Positions 11,225 to 21,627 of a DNA stretch of 64,000 nt are shown in pieces. The notes beneath the pieces are model-generated. The model was not told the DNA's origin. It did no database searches and worked only from the letters and a program-made list of their open reading frames with translations. The position numbers and the translations under genes are program-made. Position 1 is the first letter of the stretch; the number at the start of each line of letters is the position of its first letter. The DNA comes from Bacillus sp. FJAT-26390 (GTDB lineage: Bacteria > Bacillota > Bacilli > Paenibacillales > Paenibacillaceae): NCBI RefSeq assembly GCF_001682865.1, contig NZ_MAQX01000005.1:1-64000 (forward strand), given 5' to 3'.

Positions 11225-11254
11225 ATCTTAACAATGTCTTGCATCCGTTGTCAA
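11225..11254 (-). promoter_or_regulatory. cysK promoter
   Basis: Minus-strand TTGACA (11249-11254), an 18-base spacer and TAAGAT (11225-11230). Confidence 0.75.
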
Positions 11255-11297
11255 TAGTGACTTTCTCACTCCACTGAAAACGATACTCTAATCGATG

Positions 11298-12311
11298 CTA
11301 TTCTGTTTTTCCTGTTTGCTCAGCATCGTATTTATCCAGCAGCCTGTCTTCAAGATCCGTCATCGAGTCGGCGCGTTCAATTGCCAGCTGCTTGCGAACC
11401 GTATCTTGCAGCCTGCGCCCCGTCATTTTTGTTGTCGTCTGGCGTTCGATGAGCCGAATAACCGCATAACCCCCGTCAACCTTAATGGGACCAGCCATTT
11501 CGGCTACTTGCAGCCTGCTGGCTGTATCCAGCATCTCGCGGTTGTAGAAAGGGTCATCTTCATCAATCAAGCCCAAGTCTCCGCCTGAATCTGCTGTGAA
11601 GGAGTCAATCGAGTAGTTCCGTGCCAACGTGCTAAAATCCTCACCGTCAGTCAGCAGCCTAAGTACAGAGTTCGCTTCCTTCGACGTTTCCGTCAATATC
11701 CATTGCAGATGCAGCTGTATTCGCGCAGCGAACTCCTCCGGGTGGTCGGCAATATAACGGTCAACCTCTTCATCGCTAACATTAATGCTGCGAACGACGA
11801 TTTTCTCCATGAGCAATCGGTAACGCAGATCTTCCAGCACCTGTTCTTTCGTCATGCCAACCTGCTCCAGCATGACTTCATAGAAGCGAGCCTCGCTATC
11901 GTAGCCTTCGATCATTTTCTCAAGCTCACGGCTTTGCTCTTCAGCCGATACGGACAGCTCGGAAGCTGCCGCCTCCAAATCAATCGCTTTGTGAAGCATT
12001 AATGTACGCAGAACAGCATCCCCATACTGCTTATGGAGCTCTTTCTCCAGATCGGCTAACGTGATCTCTTCCGTGCCCACCTTAGCAATAATCCGCTGCT
12101 TGTCCGCTTGCTGCGAAGGATCAACGCTCGGGGTATGGCCAGGTTTGGCCGGTTCTCCGGTCTCCTCTTCGCTGCCTACATTCGTTGGCGGGTTAGTGCC
12201 TGGCAGTCGGTCGTTCCCCGGCCACACCTTCACTACCACAACAACCGTTAACACCACCATACATACGGCTTGAAGGATGACAACGGCCCTCAGCACCTCG
12301 TATTTCTTCAT
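11298..12311 (-). CDS. Membrane-anchored PpiC-type peptidyl-prolyl isomerase (YacD-like)
   Basis: A 337-residue predicted extracytoplasmic foldase. One N-terminal membrane anchor (about residues 8-30, without a lipobox Cys) is followed by a Pro/Thr/Glu-rich linker (about 33-70), a SurA_N-like helical part, and a parvulin domain (about 195-310: ARIQLHLQWIL, SGGDLGLIDEDD, VDGGYAVIRLIER). It sits between hslO and cysK, as yacD does in B. subtilis. It is distinct from the lipoprotein PrsA at 53.7 kb, so this chromosome region has two parvulin-type foldases. Confidence 0.9.
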   Translation of the reverse strand: MKKYEVLRAVVILQAVCMVVLTVVVVVKVWPGNDRLPGTNPPTNVGSEEETGEPAKPGHTPSVDPSQQADKQRIIAKVGTEEITLADLEKELHKQYGDAVLRTLMLHKAIDLEAAASELSVSAEEQSRELEKMIEGYDSEARFYEVMLEQVGMTKEQVLEDLRYRLLMEKIVVRSINVSDEEVDRYIADHPEEFAARIQLHLQWILTETSKEANSVLRLLTDGEDFSTLARNYSIDSFTADSGGDLGLIDEDDPFYNREMLDTASRLQVAEMAGPIKVDGGYAVIRLIERQTTTKMTGRRLQDTVRKQLAIERADSMTDLEDRLLDKYDAEQTGKTE

Positions 12312-12328
12312 TACCCTAATGCCTCCGA

Positions 12329-13240
12329 TTATTGGATCGGCTTCGGTTTCGCTTGATCAAGCAGCAGCTCTAGCTGCGCCCGCTCAAATGTATACGCTTC
12401 GTTGCAAAATTGGCAAACGACTTCCGCTTTTCCGTCTTCTTCAATAATTTGTTTCAGCTCATTTTCGCCCAAACTGAGAAGCGTTTGCTCTACGCGTTCC
12501 GCGGAACAGAAGCATTGGAATTTCAAGTCCATCGTATCGTGAATCTGAAGCTCTCCGCTATCGCCAACAATACGGGCAAGCATATCCTCGGGCGTCTCGC
12601 CTTGATCCAGCAAAGTCGTAACGGGAGGCATCGCGCCTACCGCTTGCTCCAGCCGTGTAATTTCCTCATCCGTTAATCCTGGCATAAGCTGTACGATAAA
12701 TCCGCCTGCATGCAGCACCGAATTGTCCGTATCCACCAATACGCCGAGTCCAACCGCAGATGGCGTCTGCTCCGAAACCGCGAAGTAATACGTGAAATCC
12801 TCGCCAAGCTCGCCGGAGACAATCGGAATGCTTCCGCGATAAGGCTCCTTCATTCCTAAGTCCTTCGTAATATGAAGATGCCCGCTGCGTCCGACCGCAC
12901 CGGCAACATCCAGCTTGCCATGCGCATTGCTCGGCAAATGAACCTGCGGGTGATCAACGTATCCGCGCAGCTCTCCGTCTGCATTCGCATCCACGACGAT
13001 TTGACCGATTGGGCCATCGCCCTTCACTTGGATGGTCAGCTTCTCTTGCCCTTTCAGCATGGCGCCCATGATGGCTCCGGCTGTCAAGGTGCGGCCCAGT
13101 GCTGCCGTAGCAGTTGGGAACGTGCCATGCCGCTGGCGAAGTTCCTCTACAAGCAGAGTCGTGCGAGCCGCGAACACTCGAATTTTTCCGCCCCATGCCG
13201 TCCCTCGCACCAACACGTCCTTCAGCTGATTTTCCATCAT
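12329..13240 (-). CDS. hslO: Redox-activated chaperone Hsp33
   Basis: Cytosolic holdase switched on by oxidative unfolding. The 303-residue protein has the N-terminal substrate-binding domain ([30 protein letters not shown]) and the C-terminal zinc redox switch, with CFC around residue 236-240 and CQFC around 268-271, giving the four cysteines in CxC...CxxC order. It overlaps coaX by 4 bases. The order coaX-hslO-yacD-cysK is the B. subtilis order. Confidence 0.95.
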   Translation of the reverse strand: MMENQLKDVLVRGTAWGGKIRVFAARTTLLVEELRQRHGTFPTATAALGRTLTAGAIMGAMLKGQEKLTIQVKGDGPIGQIVVDANADGELRGYVDHPQVHLPSNAHGKLDVAGAVGRSGHLHITKDLGMKEPYRGSIPIVSGELGEDFTYYFAVSEQTPSAVGLGVLVDTDNSVLHAGGFIVQLMPGLTDEEITRLEQAVGAMPPVTTLLDQGETPEDMLARIVGDSGELQIHDTMDLKFQCFCSAERVEQTLLSLGENELKQIIEEDGKAEVVCQFCNEAYTFERAQLELLLDQAKPKPIQ

Positions 13241-14010
13241 AATCCCTCCTGATTGCGTTCATATATAATTCTTAAGCCTTCGAGTGTCAGAAGCGGATCA
13301 ACCTCTTCTATCGTTTCCGATTCTGCAGCGATTAACTCGGCTAGGCCCCCGGTCGCAATAACGCGCGGATTGACGCCAAACTCGTTACGAATGCGTTTTA
13401 CGATTCCATCTACTTGTCCAGCATAACCGAAAATAATGCCAGCCTGCATCGACGTTACCGGATTGCGCCCAATTACGCTTTTTGGCCTTACCAGCTCAAT
13501 GCGCGGCAGCTTCGCGGCACGCTGATACAGCGCCTCGGTCGAAATGCCGATTCCCGGAACAATGGCCCCGCCTAAATAATTGCCGCCTTCATCGATATAA
13601 TCAAATGTCGTAGCCGTTCCAAAATCGACGACAATAAGGGGTGATCCGTATTTGACGATGCCCGCTACGGAATTCACGATGCGGTCGGCTCCGACTTCAC
13701 GCGGGTTTTCATAGCGGATGTTTAATCCTGTTTTTACGCCAGGCCCTACGACAAGCGGTGTTTTGCGCAAATATTTTAAGCATAGCTGCTCTAACGTCCG
13801 CATTAGAGGAGGCACCACCGATGAAATAATGACACCGTTTATCTGCTCCAGCTTCACGCCTGCGTAATGAAACAGATTGTGAATGTTAATGCCGTACTCA
13901 TCTACTGTCGCCGAACGATTCGTGCTAAGCCGCCAGTGGTGCAAAAGTTCTTTCCCTTTGTATACGCCAAGCACAATGTTCGTATTCCCGACATCAATGA
14001 CGAGGATCAA
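13237..14010 (-). CDS. coaX: Type III pantothenate kinase
   Basis: Phosphorylates pantothenate, the first step of CoA synthesis. The 257 residues show the ASKHA phosphate motif [15 protein letters not shown] (residues 2-16), [20 protein letters not shown] (about 123-135) and a late GGLAELIA. It overlaps both nadC (4 bases) and hslO (4 bases), which places it inside a NAD/CoA cofactor operon. In B. subtilis ftsH precedes coaX directly; here the nucleoside importer and nad genes lie between. Confidence 0.95.
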   Translation of the reverse strand: MILVIDVGNTNIVLGVYKGKELLHHWRLSTNRSATVDEYGINIHNLFHYAGVKLEQINGVIISSVVPPLMRTLEQLCLKYLRKTPLVVGPGVKTGLNIRYENPREVGADRIVNSVAGIVKYGSPLIVVDFGTATTFDYIDEGGNYLGGAIVPGIGISTEALYQRAAKLPRIELVRPKSVIGRNPVTSMQAGIIFGYAGQVDGIVKRIRNEFGVNPRVIATGGLAELIAAESETIEEVDPLLTLEGLRIIYERNQEGL

Positions 14011-14891
14011 AGCGGTTCCCCACCCTTCTTCGCATTCAAATCCAAGCTAATGTCCAGCGCGTTGAAGGAGTAAGTCAGTCCGCCTACGGAAATAACGTCA
14101 ACTCCACATGCCGCAATACGATTTATGGTTTCTAATGAAACGCCGCCTGATGCTTCTACGATAACATGAGGCGAGGCTCCCTTGATTCGAGCGACCGCTT
14201 CTCTCATCCGATCAGGGGCCATATTGTCGAGCATGATAATGTCTGCGCCGCATGCCAGCGCTTCATCAACCTGTTCAAGCGACTCCGTCTCCACTTCAAT
14301 TTTCATCGTATGCGGAATTTTGCGGCGTGCTGCTTCAACCGCCGCGCGAATGCCGCCAGAGCCTTTAATATGATTGTCTTTGATCATAACCGCATCGTAC
14401 AGCCCAAACCGATGGTTCGCTCCACCGCCAACGCGCACGGCATACTTCTCCAGCATTCGGTGGCCAGGCGTTGTTTTGCGTGTATCCACAAGCCGGACCG
14501 GAAGCCCCTCAAGCGCATCTACGAAAGCGCGTGTCTTAGTAGCAATGCCCGATAGTCTCTGCATCAGGTTAAGCGCAAGACGCTCGCCTATAAGCAAGCT
14601 ATGTGTACTGCCCTCTACGATTGCAATTACCGTACCTTTATCTACATAATCGCCGTCCTGTACCTTCTGCTCGAACACAAGCGACGAATCTACAACCTCA
14701 AATACAAGCTTAGCGATGGGAAGCCCTGCAATAATGCCGCTTTCCTTCACGTGAATAACGGCCTTTGACTTCGACTCCCTAGGAATCGTGGTCTCCGTCG
14801 TTATATCTCCGCTGCCCAAATCCTCTGCCAGCCAGCCGCGAATTTGCTCGCGCACTGCAGCATCATATCCGCCTGCCGTCCATTCATACAT
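14007..14891 (-). CDS. nadC: Nicotinate-nucleotide pyrophosphorylase (carboxylating)
   Basis: Quinolinate phosphoribosyltransferase: quinolinate and PRPP give nicotinate mononucleotide and CO2. The 294 residues carry [26 protein letters not shown] (about residues 140-150), [11 protein letters not shown] and DIIMLDNM near the PRPP site. It overlaps nadB by 8 bases and coaX by 4. With NadA and NadB it completes the aspartate-to-NaMN route encoded here. Confidence 0.95.
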   Translation of the reverse strand: MYEWTAGGYDAAVREQIRGWLAEDLGSGDITTETTIPRESKSKAVIHVKESGIIAGLPIAKLVFEVVDSSLVFEQKVQDGDYVDKGTVIAIVEGSTHSLLIGERLALNLMQRLSGIATKTRAFVDALEGLPVRLVDTRKTTPGHRMLEKYAVRVGGGANHRFGLYDAVMIKDNHIKGSGGIRAAVEAARRKIPHTMKIEVETESLEQVDEALACGADIIMLDNMAPDRMREAVARIKGASPHVIVEASGGVSLETINRIAACGVDVISVGGLTYSFNALDISLDLNAKKGGEPL

Positions 14892-16497
14892 CTTCTATCC
14901 GCTCCTCCGTCAGTCCATATAGACGGTGCAACACCGTATGCTTTCTCCATGACACATCGTCGCGTGCCGGGAAGTCTTCCCGATAATGCGCTCCACGGCT
15001 TTCCTCCCGCGAAAGCGCCGCTTCCGTGGTCAGCATCGCACAGGTTAACAAATTAGCAAACTCGTACTCTTCACGCTCGGTTAGAACCGATTGATAAATC
15101 GACAGCTGACGCTTCAATTCCTCAAGACCCTTCTCAAGCCCCTTTGCATCACGGCGCAAGCCAGCATAACGCACCATAATTTTTTGCAGCTTAAGCCGTC
15201 TTTCCACTACAGCCTGAATCGATGTGCTGCTTCGTTCTGTTTCATTCTCAATAACAGGCGTAATTGTACTGCCTGACAGCTCATTAATTCGTTTCACGAT
15301 TCTTCTGCCGAATACGATCGCCTCGGAAAGCGAATTGCTTGCCAGTCGATTAGCGCCATGGACACCGGTGGATGATACCTCGCCGCATGCGAACAAACGC
15401 TTAATGTTCGTTTCCCCATTTAGGTCGGTTTTCACTCCTCCCATCATATAATGCATGGCAGGCGCAACCGGAATCCAGTCGGACGTCAAGTCGAGACCAT
15501 ATCTCAAACAGTATTCATATATAGTAGGAAAACGATGCTTTACCATTTCCGCTGATTCATGCGTAATATCGATATAAACAAACGTCGATTTCGTCTCTTC
15601 CATCTCGCTGACGATCGCCCTTGCTACAACGTCCCTAGGCGCAAGCTCCAGCTGCTCATGGTAGCGTTCCATGAAGCGCTCTCCTTTAATATTGCGAAGA
15701 TACGCCCCTTCTCCGCGCACGGCCTCCGAAATGAGAAATCTCGGAGCGCCCGGATAGCATAACGAAGTCGGATGGAATTGAATAAACTCCACGTCCTGTA
15801 TGTATGCGCCTGCACGGTAAGCCATCGCAATACCGTCACCTGTTGCCACTTCGGGATTGGTTGTATAGCGATAGAGCTGTCCTGCTCCGCCAGAGCTCAA
15901 AATGACCGCTTTCCCTTTGACGAACAAGCGTTGTCCGCTAGGCTTCTGCACGATTGCGCCGCAGCATTCGCCATCCTGTGTCACGAGATCGATGACAAAG
16001 TGGTCGTCCCACACTTCGATTTTCGGATTAGCGACAGCGGTTTCCGATAGCGCTCTAACGATCTCGAAGCCAGTCGCGTCCCCATTGGCATGCAAAATAC
16101 GCCGCTGGCTATGCGCGCCTTCCTTCGTGAGAGCAAACTCGCCATTTTCCAAATCGAATTGCGTTCCCATCTGGATCAGGCTGCGAACGCCCTTCGGTCC
16201 CTCATGCACAAGTACATCAACCGCCTCATTCGAACACAAACCAGCGCCTGCAATAAGCGTATCCTGTCTATGATAGGCAGGCGAATCCTCGTCCGAAATA
16301 ACGGCAGCGATACCGCCCTGCGCATAGCGAGTGTTGCTGTCTAGCAGCGATTTCTTCGTAATCATAAGAACGGAATTATTTTCGCTTGCCCGTATAGCGG
16401 TAAAAAGACCGGCAATGCCGGCCCCGATAACAATGACGTCTTTTTCAATAACAGGCAGCTCACTCAACTGCACATCGACTAAATATCTAGGAATCAT
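14884..16497 (-). CDS. nadB: L-aspartate oxidase
   Basis: FAD flavoprotein oxidising L-aspartate to iminoaspartate for quinolinate synthesis. The protein (537 residues) has the dinucleotide motif VIVIGAGIAGLFTAI near the N-terminus, ARYAQGGIAAV-type segment, SSGGAGQLYRYTTNPEVATG, QFHPTS and CGEVSSTGVHGANRLASNS. ATG 16497 is chosen because GGAGG lies 7 bases upstream; an earlier in-frame start at 16524 lacks a binding site. It lies downstream of nadA with a 135-base gap that has no strong terminator. Confidence 0.95.
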   Translation of the reverse strand: MIPRYLVDVQLSELPVIEKDVIVIGAGIAGLFTAIRASENNSVLMITKKSLLDSNTRYAQGGIAAVISDEDSPAYHRQDTLIAGAGLCSNEAVDVLVHEGPKGVRSLIQMGTQFDLENGEFALTKEGAHSQRRILHANGDATGFEIVRALSETAVANPKIEVWDDHFVIDLVTQDGECCGAIVQKPSGQRLFVKGKAVILSSGGAGQLYRYTTNPEVATGDGIAMAYRAGAYIQDVEFIQFHPTSLCYPGAPRFLISEAVRGEGAYLRNIKGERFMERYHEQLELAPRDVVARAIVSEMEETKSTFVYIDITHESAEMVKHRFPTIYEYCLRYGLDLTSDWIPVAPAMHYMMGGVKTDLNGETNIKRLFACGEVSSTGVHGANRLASNSLSEAIVFGRRIVKRINELSGSTITPVIENETERSSTSIQAVVERRLKLQKIMVRYAGLRRDAKGLEKGLEELKRQLSIYQSVLTEREEYEFANLLTCAMLTTEAALSREESRGAHYREDFPARDDVSWRKHTVLHRLYGLTEERIEDV

Positions 16498-16632
16498 TAT
16501 GGCTCCTCCAAGCGTAAACGGCAAAAGCCGACCTTTGGCTTCGTTTTGCTTTCGTTTCGTGGTGAAATATAAGCATAATCATAGAATTAGAACAAATAAG
16601 TTCTTATATTTCAAACATAGGAGTAGCGCATA

Positions 16633-17571
16633 CTACTTCACGAGTAGCATGCGCTCCAAGGACAAACGAGCTTGATCCGCAACATGCGGCGGCACATAGA
16701 TTTGAGGCTGCATCGTCTCTAAGCTTTTCACGAGCTTCTTCAAATTGTTGACCTTCATGTTCGGGCAAACCAAATATTTAGATGCAAAATGGAATGTCTT
16801 GCCTGGGCTGTCCAGACGAAGCTGATAACCTGTACCGTCCTCTGTCCCTACGATAAACTCTTGGCAATCCGATTCTTTGCAATATTTAATGATGGCGGTT
16901 GTACTGCCTACAAAATCGCCAAGCTCAACCACTTCCGGACGGCATTCCGGGTGAACAACAAACTGTGCGTTCGGATATTTCGCTTTCATTTCTTCTACGT
17001 CTTTCACCGTTAGCATGTCATGCGTGTTGCAGTAGCCTTCCCAGATAATCATTTTCTTATCGGTGTTCTGCTGCACATAGTGACCAAGGTTTTTGTCCGG
17101 TACCCAGATGACTTCGTCGCCCTCAACCGAATTAACAACCTTAACCGCATTCGCCGACGTACAGCAAATGTCAGTCTCCGCTTTGATTTCCGCAGACGAG
17201 TTGATGTAAGTAACGACTTTTGCATTCGGATGCTGCGCTTTCAGCTTGCGCAAGCCATCTACGCTTACCATGTCTGCCATCGGGCAGCCGGCACGCTCAT
17301 CAGGAATGATTACGGTCTTGTTCGGTGCCAAAATCTTAGCGCTCTCACCCATAAAGTGAACGCCGCAGAATACGATTACATCGGCATCCGTTTGGGCAGC
17401 TTTCTGCGCAAGCAGGAAGGAGTCGCCGCGGAAATCAGCTACCTCTTGAATTTCATCACGTTGATAATAATGGGCTAAAATGATAGCATTCCGTTCTTTC
17501 TTCAACTGTAACAACCGCTCACGCAGCTCACGGTTTTGCTCCGCCTTGCGTTCCAGTGCCAGTGCTTCCAC
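16633..17571 (-). CDS. nadA: Quinolinate synthase
   Basis: 4Fe-4S enzyme condensing iminoaspartate with dihydroxyacetone phosphate to quinolinate. The 312-residue protein shows AIILAHYYQRDEIQ, CGVHFMGESAKIL, CCTSANA, EGYCNTHDMLT, HPECRPEVV and LVCPNMK; the conserved cysteines for the cluster are therefore present. GTG 17571 is chosen because AGGAGAGG lies 7 bases upstream. It is the first gene of nadA-nadB-nadC-coaX-hslO-yacD. In B. subtilis nadBCA is at another locus under NadR; no clear NadR/NiaR operator was seen here. Confidence 0.95.
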   Translation of the reverse strand: MEALALERKAEQNRELRERLLQLKKERNAIILAHYYQRDEIQEVADFRGDSFLLAQKAAQTDADVIVFCGVHFMGESAKILAPNKTVIIPDERAGCPMADMVSVDGLRKLKAQHPNAKVVTYINSSAEIKAETDICCTSANAVKVVNSVEGDEVIWVPDKNLGHYVQQNTDKKMIIWEGYCNTHDMLTVKDVEEMKAKYPNAQFVVHPECRPEVVELGDFVGSTTAIIKYCKESDCQEFIVGTEDGTGYQLRLDSPGKTFHFASKYLVCPNMKVNNLKKLVKSLETMQPQIYVPPHVADQARLSLERMLLVK

Positions 17572-17717
17572 AGTAGATCCTCTCCTCTTATGAGGGATGG
17601 GGGATAATGCCCATTCCGTAATGCGGCAAGCTGAACTTTGTGAATTGATGCACAAACTTAGAAAGTCGCTCGCCTATAGTTTAAACCAAAAGGGATAAAT
17701 TCATTTGATTAAGATTT

Positions 17718-17746
17718 AATTTACACGTGGTAGATGCTACTGTCAA
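17718..17746 (-). promoter_or_regulatory. nadA operon promoter
   Basis: Minus-strand TTGACA (17741-17746), a 17-base spacer and TAAATT (17718-17723), about 150 bases before nadA. Confidence 0.65.
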
Positions 17747-17839
17747 TGTATTAAAGGCCATTTTCGGGCAGCAATTTAAAATTAATTAATATAAGGGCTG
17801 TCTATGAGCAAAGTTCTACTTAAATAGCCGTCCAAAAAT

Positions 17840-17877
17840 AAAAAAAGGGTCTCTATCCATAATTGGATAGAGACCCT
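17840..17877 (-). terminator. Terminator of the nucleoside ABC importer operon
   Basis: Minus-strand stem GGGTCTCTATCC/GGATAGAGACCC followed by seven T, 23 bases after the last permease. Confidence 0.92.
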
Positions 17878-17899
17878 AGCATCATTTTTAGATCGGCTG

Positions 17900-18862
17900 C
17901 TACCGTTTAGCAGGATCGTAAGGCTGGCCAAGTGCCGATGGCGCGTTCGAGCGTCCAACAGCCCCTGCCAATACAACGAGCGTCAAGACGTAAGGCAGCA
18001 TGTAGAAGAACTCAACCGGAATTTGCTTCGAGAATTCAAACAGCTGCGCAAAACTTCTCAGCGCCTGTGCAAGGCCGAAGAACATGGCAGCGCCAACGAC
18101 GCCAAGCGGATTCCATTTGCCGAATATCAGGGCTGCCAGCGCGATAAACCCTTGCCCCGAAATCGTATTATGGGCAAAGCTGCTCGTCGTAGTCAGCGTA
18201 ATCGTCGCGCCGCCAAGACCCGCAAGCGCTCCGCTAAGCAATACGCCGATATAGCGATATTTTGTAACGCTGATGCCGACAGTGTCCGCAGAGCTTGGAT
18301 GCTCGCCTACCGCGCGAAGGCGCAAGCCAAATGGCGTACGGAAAAGGACGAAGTAGCTGACAACGGCAAGAATAATGACGATATAGGTTGTCGGATAAGC
18401 TGTAAATATCGCTTTGCCAAGCAACGGTATATCGGATAAGTAAGGTATTTTCCATTTATGAAATACGTTTGCAAGCTGCGGCGTTTGTCCTGAACCATCA
18501 TACAAGCTTTTGGTTAGGTACAGCGACAAGCCGAGCGAGAAAATGTTAATCACGACACCCACAACCGTCTGATCGGCACGGAACGTTATCGTGGATACGG
18601 CATGCAGAAGCGAGACCAGAACGCCATATATGGCTGCCGCTACGAGACCGATCCAAGGCGAAGCATTTCCAAGGCCGGCTTGGATCGCATATTCGGTTGC
18701 AACCGCCGCAGCGAATGCACCGGATACCATCAAGCCCTCTAGCCCTATGTTGACGACACCTGAGCGCTCGGAGTACATGCCTCCAAGTGCTGTAAAGATA
18801 AGAGCGGTGGAGAACACGAGTGTTGTATTAATAAGCTGCCCAATAACATCGACCACGTTCAT
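17900..18862 (-). CDS. Nucleoside ABC transporter permease (NupQ-like)
   Basis: A 320-residue integral membrane protein with about eight to nine hydrophobic segments, of the BPD_transp_2 family (GVVNIGLEGLMVSGAFAA, RAVGEHPSSADTVGI, GALAGLGGATITL, GFIALAALIFGKWNPLG). This family transports nucleosides with BMP-type binding proteins. ATG 18862 has AAGGAGG 8 bases upstream. It is the last gene of a SBP-ATPase-permease-permease operon that matches B. subtilis yufN-yufO-yufP-yufQ (nupNOPQ) in order. The substrate is inferred from the family. Confidence 0.88.
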   Translation of the reverse strand: MNVVDVIGQLINTTLVFSTALIFTALGGMYSERSGVVNIGLEGLMVSGAFAAAVATEYAIQAGLGNASPWIGLVAAAIYGVLVSLLHAVSTITFRADQTVVGVVINIFSLGLSLYLTKSLYDGSGQTPQLANVFHKWKIPYLSDIPLLGKAIFTAYPTTYIVIILAVVSYFVLFRTPFGLRLRAVGEHPSSADTVGISVTKYRYIGVLLSGALAGLGGATITLTTTSSFAHNTISGQGFIALAALIFGKWNPLGVVGAAMFFGLAQALRSFAQLFEFSKQIPVEFFYMLPYVLTLVVLAGAVGRSNAPSALGQPYDPAKR

Positions 18863-18863
18863 T

Positions 18864-19946
18864 TTACACCGCCTCCTTCCGCTTGCTTGCACGTTTATTT
18901 AGAAAAGGCTTGAGGAACCACTTCACTAGTCCATGCGAAGCAACGAAGAAAATAACGGCGCCGATTACGATGCGCACAACCTCTGGAGGAACGCCTGCGC
19001 CAAAGCTCATACCAGCCGAGCCGTAGCTTAGACCTCCGAACAAAATGGCTCCAAGCAGAACGCCGATTGGCGTATTGCCGCCAAGCAATGCTACCGCAAT
19101 GCCATCGAACCCGTATCCTGGCGAAGCGGCCATAACCGTCTGGTTGCCGAACACGCCCAAAATTTCAAACACGCCGCCAAGACCGGCAAATACGCCGCTT
19201 ATAAACATGGATTTAACCATCGTTAATTTAACGTTCATGCCTGCATACAAAGCCGCATCGGGATTATGTCCAACCGCGCGCAGCTCATAACCCTGCTTCG
19301 TGCGCCAAAGCACGATGTAAAACACAACGATGCAGATAAGCGCGATGATCGTACCCCAGTGCATGCGGGCGTTGTCCGTCAGTTTAATTAGCCAATCAAT
19401 TTTCACCATCGCCGACTCATGAACAGCCATCGATTTTTGTTGGCCTTTCTCCACTAGGAACTTCGCGATAATAAAGTTGGACAGGAACAAAGCGATCCAG
19501 TTCAACATAATCGACGAAATAACTTCATTGACGCCGCGTTTTGCTTTCAGGTATCCAGCAATTGCCGCCCAAAGTCCGCCAAATACAGCTCCTGTAATAA
19601 TAGCGAGCGGAGCATGGATATACCAAGGCAAGTCGAGCAGCACGCCGATAATCGTCGCGCCCGTCATACCCATTACAAATTGTCCTTCAACCCCGATATT
19701 GAAGAGTCCGGTACGGAATGCAAATGAAACCGCCAAACCGGTGAAGATCAAAGGCGTAATCGCCCGAACTGCTTCCCCCATGTTGTAAGGCGTGCTGAAG
19801 AGCTTGTCCAGCAATGAGCTGTAAGCCAGAATTGGATTGTAGCCTCCAGCCACCATTGCAATAGCGCCAATCAATAACCCGAGTATGATCGCTACACCGG
19901 GAATAAGGATAGATGTTTTATTAAATATTTTTTTCAACGTTTCCAT
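18864..19946 (-). CDS. Nucleoside ABC transporter permease (NupP-like)
   Basis: A 360-residue inner-membrane permease of the same family, longer at the N-terminus than its partner. Family segments: PLIFTGLAVSFAFRTGLFNIG, EGQFVMGMTGA, RAVGHNPDAALYAGMNV, ISGVFAGLGGVFEILG, GYGFDGIAVALLGG. The C-terminus is basic (NKRASKRKEAV). It starts 5 bases after the ATPase stop and ends one base before the next permease, so it is translationally coupled. Function is inferred from family and operon. Confidence 0.88.
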   Translation of the reverse strand: METLKKIFNKTSILIPGVAIILGLLIGAIAMVAGGYNPILAYSSLLDKLFSTPYNMGEAVRAITPLIFTGLAVSFAFRTGLFNIGVEGQFVMGMTGATIIGVLLDLPWYIHAPLAIITGAVFGGLWAAIAGYLKAKRGVNEVISSIMLNWIALFLSNFIIAKFLVEKGQQKSMAVHESAMVKIDWLIKLTDNARMHWGTIIALICIVVFYIVLWRTKQGYELRAVGHNPDAALYAGMNVKLTMVKSMFISGVFAGLGGVFEILGVFGNQTVMAASPGYGFDGIAVALLGGNTPIGVLLGAILFGGLSYGSAGMSFGAGVPPEVVRIVIGAVIFFVASHGLVKWFLKPFLNKRASKRKEAV

Positions 19947-19951
19947 AGACG

Positions 19952-21496
19952 CTATCCTCTCCCCTCTGATGCAGCAACAGCCGACTTATTGCCAGCCATC
20001 ATCAAACCAAGCTGTTGATCATCCCTATTCTCAGCATCAACCTCGCCCATTAGCTTGCCTTCGTACATAACTGCAATGCGATCGGATAAAGCGTAAAGCT
20101 CATCAAGCTCGAAGGATACGAGCAAAATCGCTTTCCCTTCATTACGGGCTTGCACAAGCCGCTTATGCACGTATTCAATCGCACCGATATCAAGTCCGCG
20201 CGTTGGCTGCACAGCAATAAGCAGATCAGGATCCTTATGCAGCTCGCGAGCGATAATCGCTTTTTGCTGGTTGCCTCCCGAGAGAGCGCGCGCATGCGTA
20301 TGAATGCCCGACGAGCGTACATCAAACTCGTTTACGAGCTTGTCCGCCAGCTTGTCCATCGCATCGTAATCAATAAACATCGAGCGGCCAAACTCCGGCT
20401 CAAAATAAGTATTCAAAATCATATTTTCGCTTACGGAGAAATCAAGCACCAAGCCATGCTTATGCCGATCCTCTGGAATGTGGCCTACGCCGGCAACCGA
20501 TATTTGGCGCGGTGAAAGGTTCGTCATATCCCGTCCATTCAGCTTCACGCTGCCGCCATCAAGTTTGCGCATTCCTGTAATCGCATAGATAAGCTCGCTT
20601 TGGCCGTTGCCGTCAACGCCGGCTATTCCGACGATTTCCCCGGCACGGATAGTAAAGCTAGTGCCGTTCAAAGCATTTTTGCCATGCTCGCCTTTCATTT
20701 GCAGATCCTCAACCGAGAGGACGACCTTGCCAGGCTCGTTTTTCGTCTTCTTGACCTCGAAGGATACGTCCCTGCCAACCATAAGCTCAGCAAGCTGCTG
20801 CTCGTTTGTCTCATCCGTGCTTACGGTTCTAATAACCTTGCCTCGTCTAATGACCGTTACGGAGTCGGCGAGCGCCATAACCTCTTTTAATTTATGCGTA
20901 ATGATAATAATGGACTTGCCTTCCGCAGCAAGATTACGAATAATCTCAATCAGTTCTTCGATTTCCTGTACAGTTAGAACGGCAGTCGGCTCGTCGAAAA
21001 TAACGATTTCCGCGCCCCGATACAACGTTTTCAGAATTTCGACCCGCTGCTGTGTTCCTACCGTAATATCTTTAATCCGCGCCTGAGGATCTACTTTCAG
21101 ACCATAACGTTCAGAAATAGCCCGAACCTTCTCATTTGCAAGCTTATAATCGATTTTCATACCTTTGACAGGTTCATTGCCAAGCACAATATTTTCTGCA
21201 ACCGTAAAAGGCTGTACCAGCTTGAAATGCTGATGCACCATGCCGATGCCTAAATCAATAGCCTTCGACGCGCCTTCAATAACCGTCTGATTGCCATTAA
21301 TCCATATTTCACCCTCATCCGGCTGATATAGTCCGAATAAAATGTTCATTAGCGTCGACTTGCCTGCGCCATTCTCACCCAAAAGCGCATGGATTTCGCC
21401 TTTTTTCAATTCAAAATTTATGGAATCATTTGCAACGAGCCCAGGGAAGCGCTTTGTAATACCTTTTAACTGTACTGCTGGCAAACTCCGGTCCAT
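19952..21496 (-). CDS. Nucleoside ABC transporter, double ATP-binding protein (NupO-like)
   Basis: About 514 residues with two ABC domains in tandem. Domain 1 has Walker A GENGAGKST (about residues 38-46) and Walker B VIFDEPTAVL. Domain 2 has a degenerate P-loop IAGVDGNGQSE, signature LSGGNQQKAIIAREL and DLLIAVQPTRGLD, as usual for the sugar/nucleoside class where the second site is degenerate. ATG 21496 is chosen because GGGGAG lies 9 bases upstream. It is separated from the lipoprotein gene by a stem-loop that may limit read-through. Confidence 0.92.
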   Translation of the reverse strand: MDRSLPAVQLKGITKRFPGLVANDSINFELKKGEIHALLGENGAGKSTLMNILFGLYQPDEGEIWINGNQTVIEGASKAIDLGIGMVHQHFKLVQPFTVAENIVLGNEPVKGMKIDYKLANEKVRAISERYGLKVDPQARIKDITVGTQQRVEILKTLYRGAEIVIFDEPTAVLTVQEIEELIEIIRNLAAEGKSIIIITHKLKEVMALADSVTVIRRGKVIRTVSTDETNEQQLAELMVGRDVSFEVKKTKNEPGKVVLSVEDLQMKGEHGKNALNGTSFTIRAGEIVGIAGVDGNGQSELIYAITGMRKLDGGSVKLNGRDMTNLSPRQISVAGVGHIPEDRHKHGLVLDFSVSENMILNTYFEPEFGRSMFIDYDAMDKLADKLVNEFDVRSSGIHTHARALSGGNQQKAIIARELHKDPDLLIAVQPTRGLDIGAIEYVHKRLVQARNEGKAILLVSFELDELYALSDRIAVMYEGKLMGEVDAENRDDQQLGLMMAGNKSAVAASEGRG

Positions 21497-21550
21497 TCTC
21501 ATCATCTCCCCGGTTTTCTAACGCTGTCTTTCCAACATAAAAAAAGAACA

Positions 21551-21572
21551 AAGACCGGCCGAAGCCGGTCTT
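21551..21572 (-). terminator. Intercistronic hairpin between lipoprotein and ATPase genes
   Basis: Minus-strand stem AGACCGGC TTCG GCCGGTCT followed by TTGTTCTTTTTTT. It looks like a partial terminator, which would give more binding protein than transporter. Confidence 0.75.
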
Positions 21573-21627
21573 GTCTGATACATCGACAAACGATCCTCAA
21601 TCAAAGGATACCTTTGGATAAAGGAAA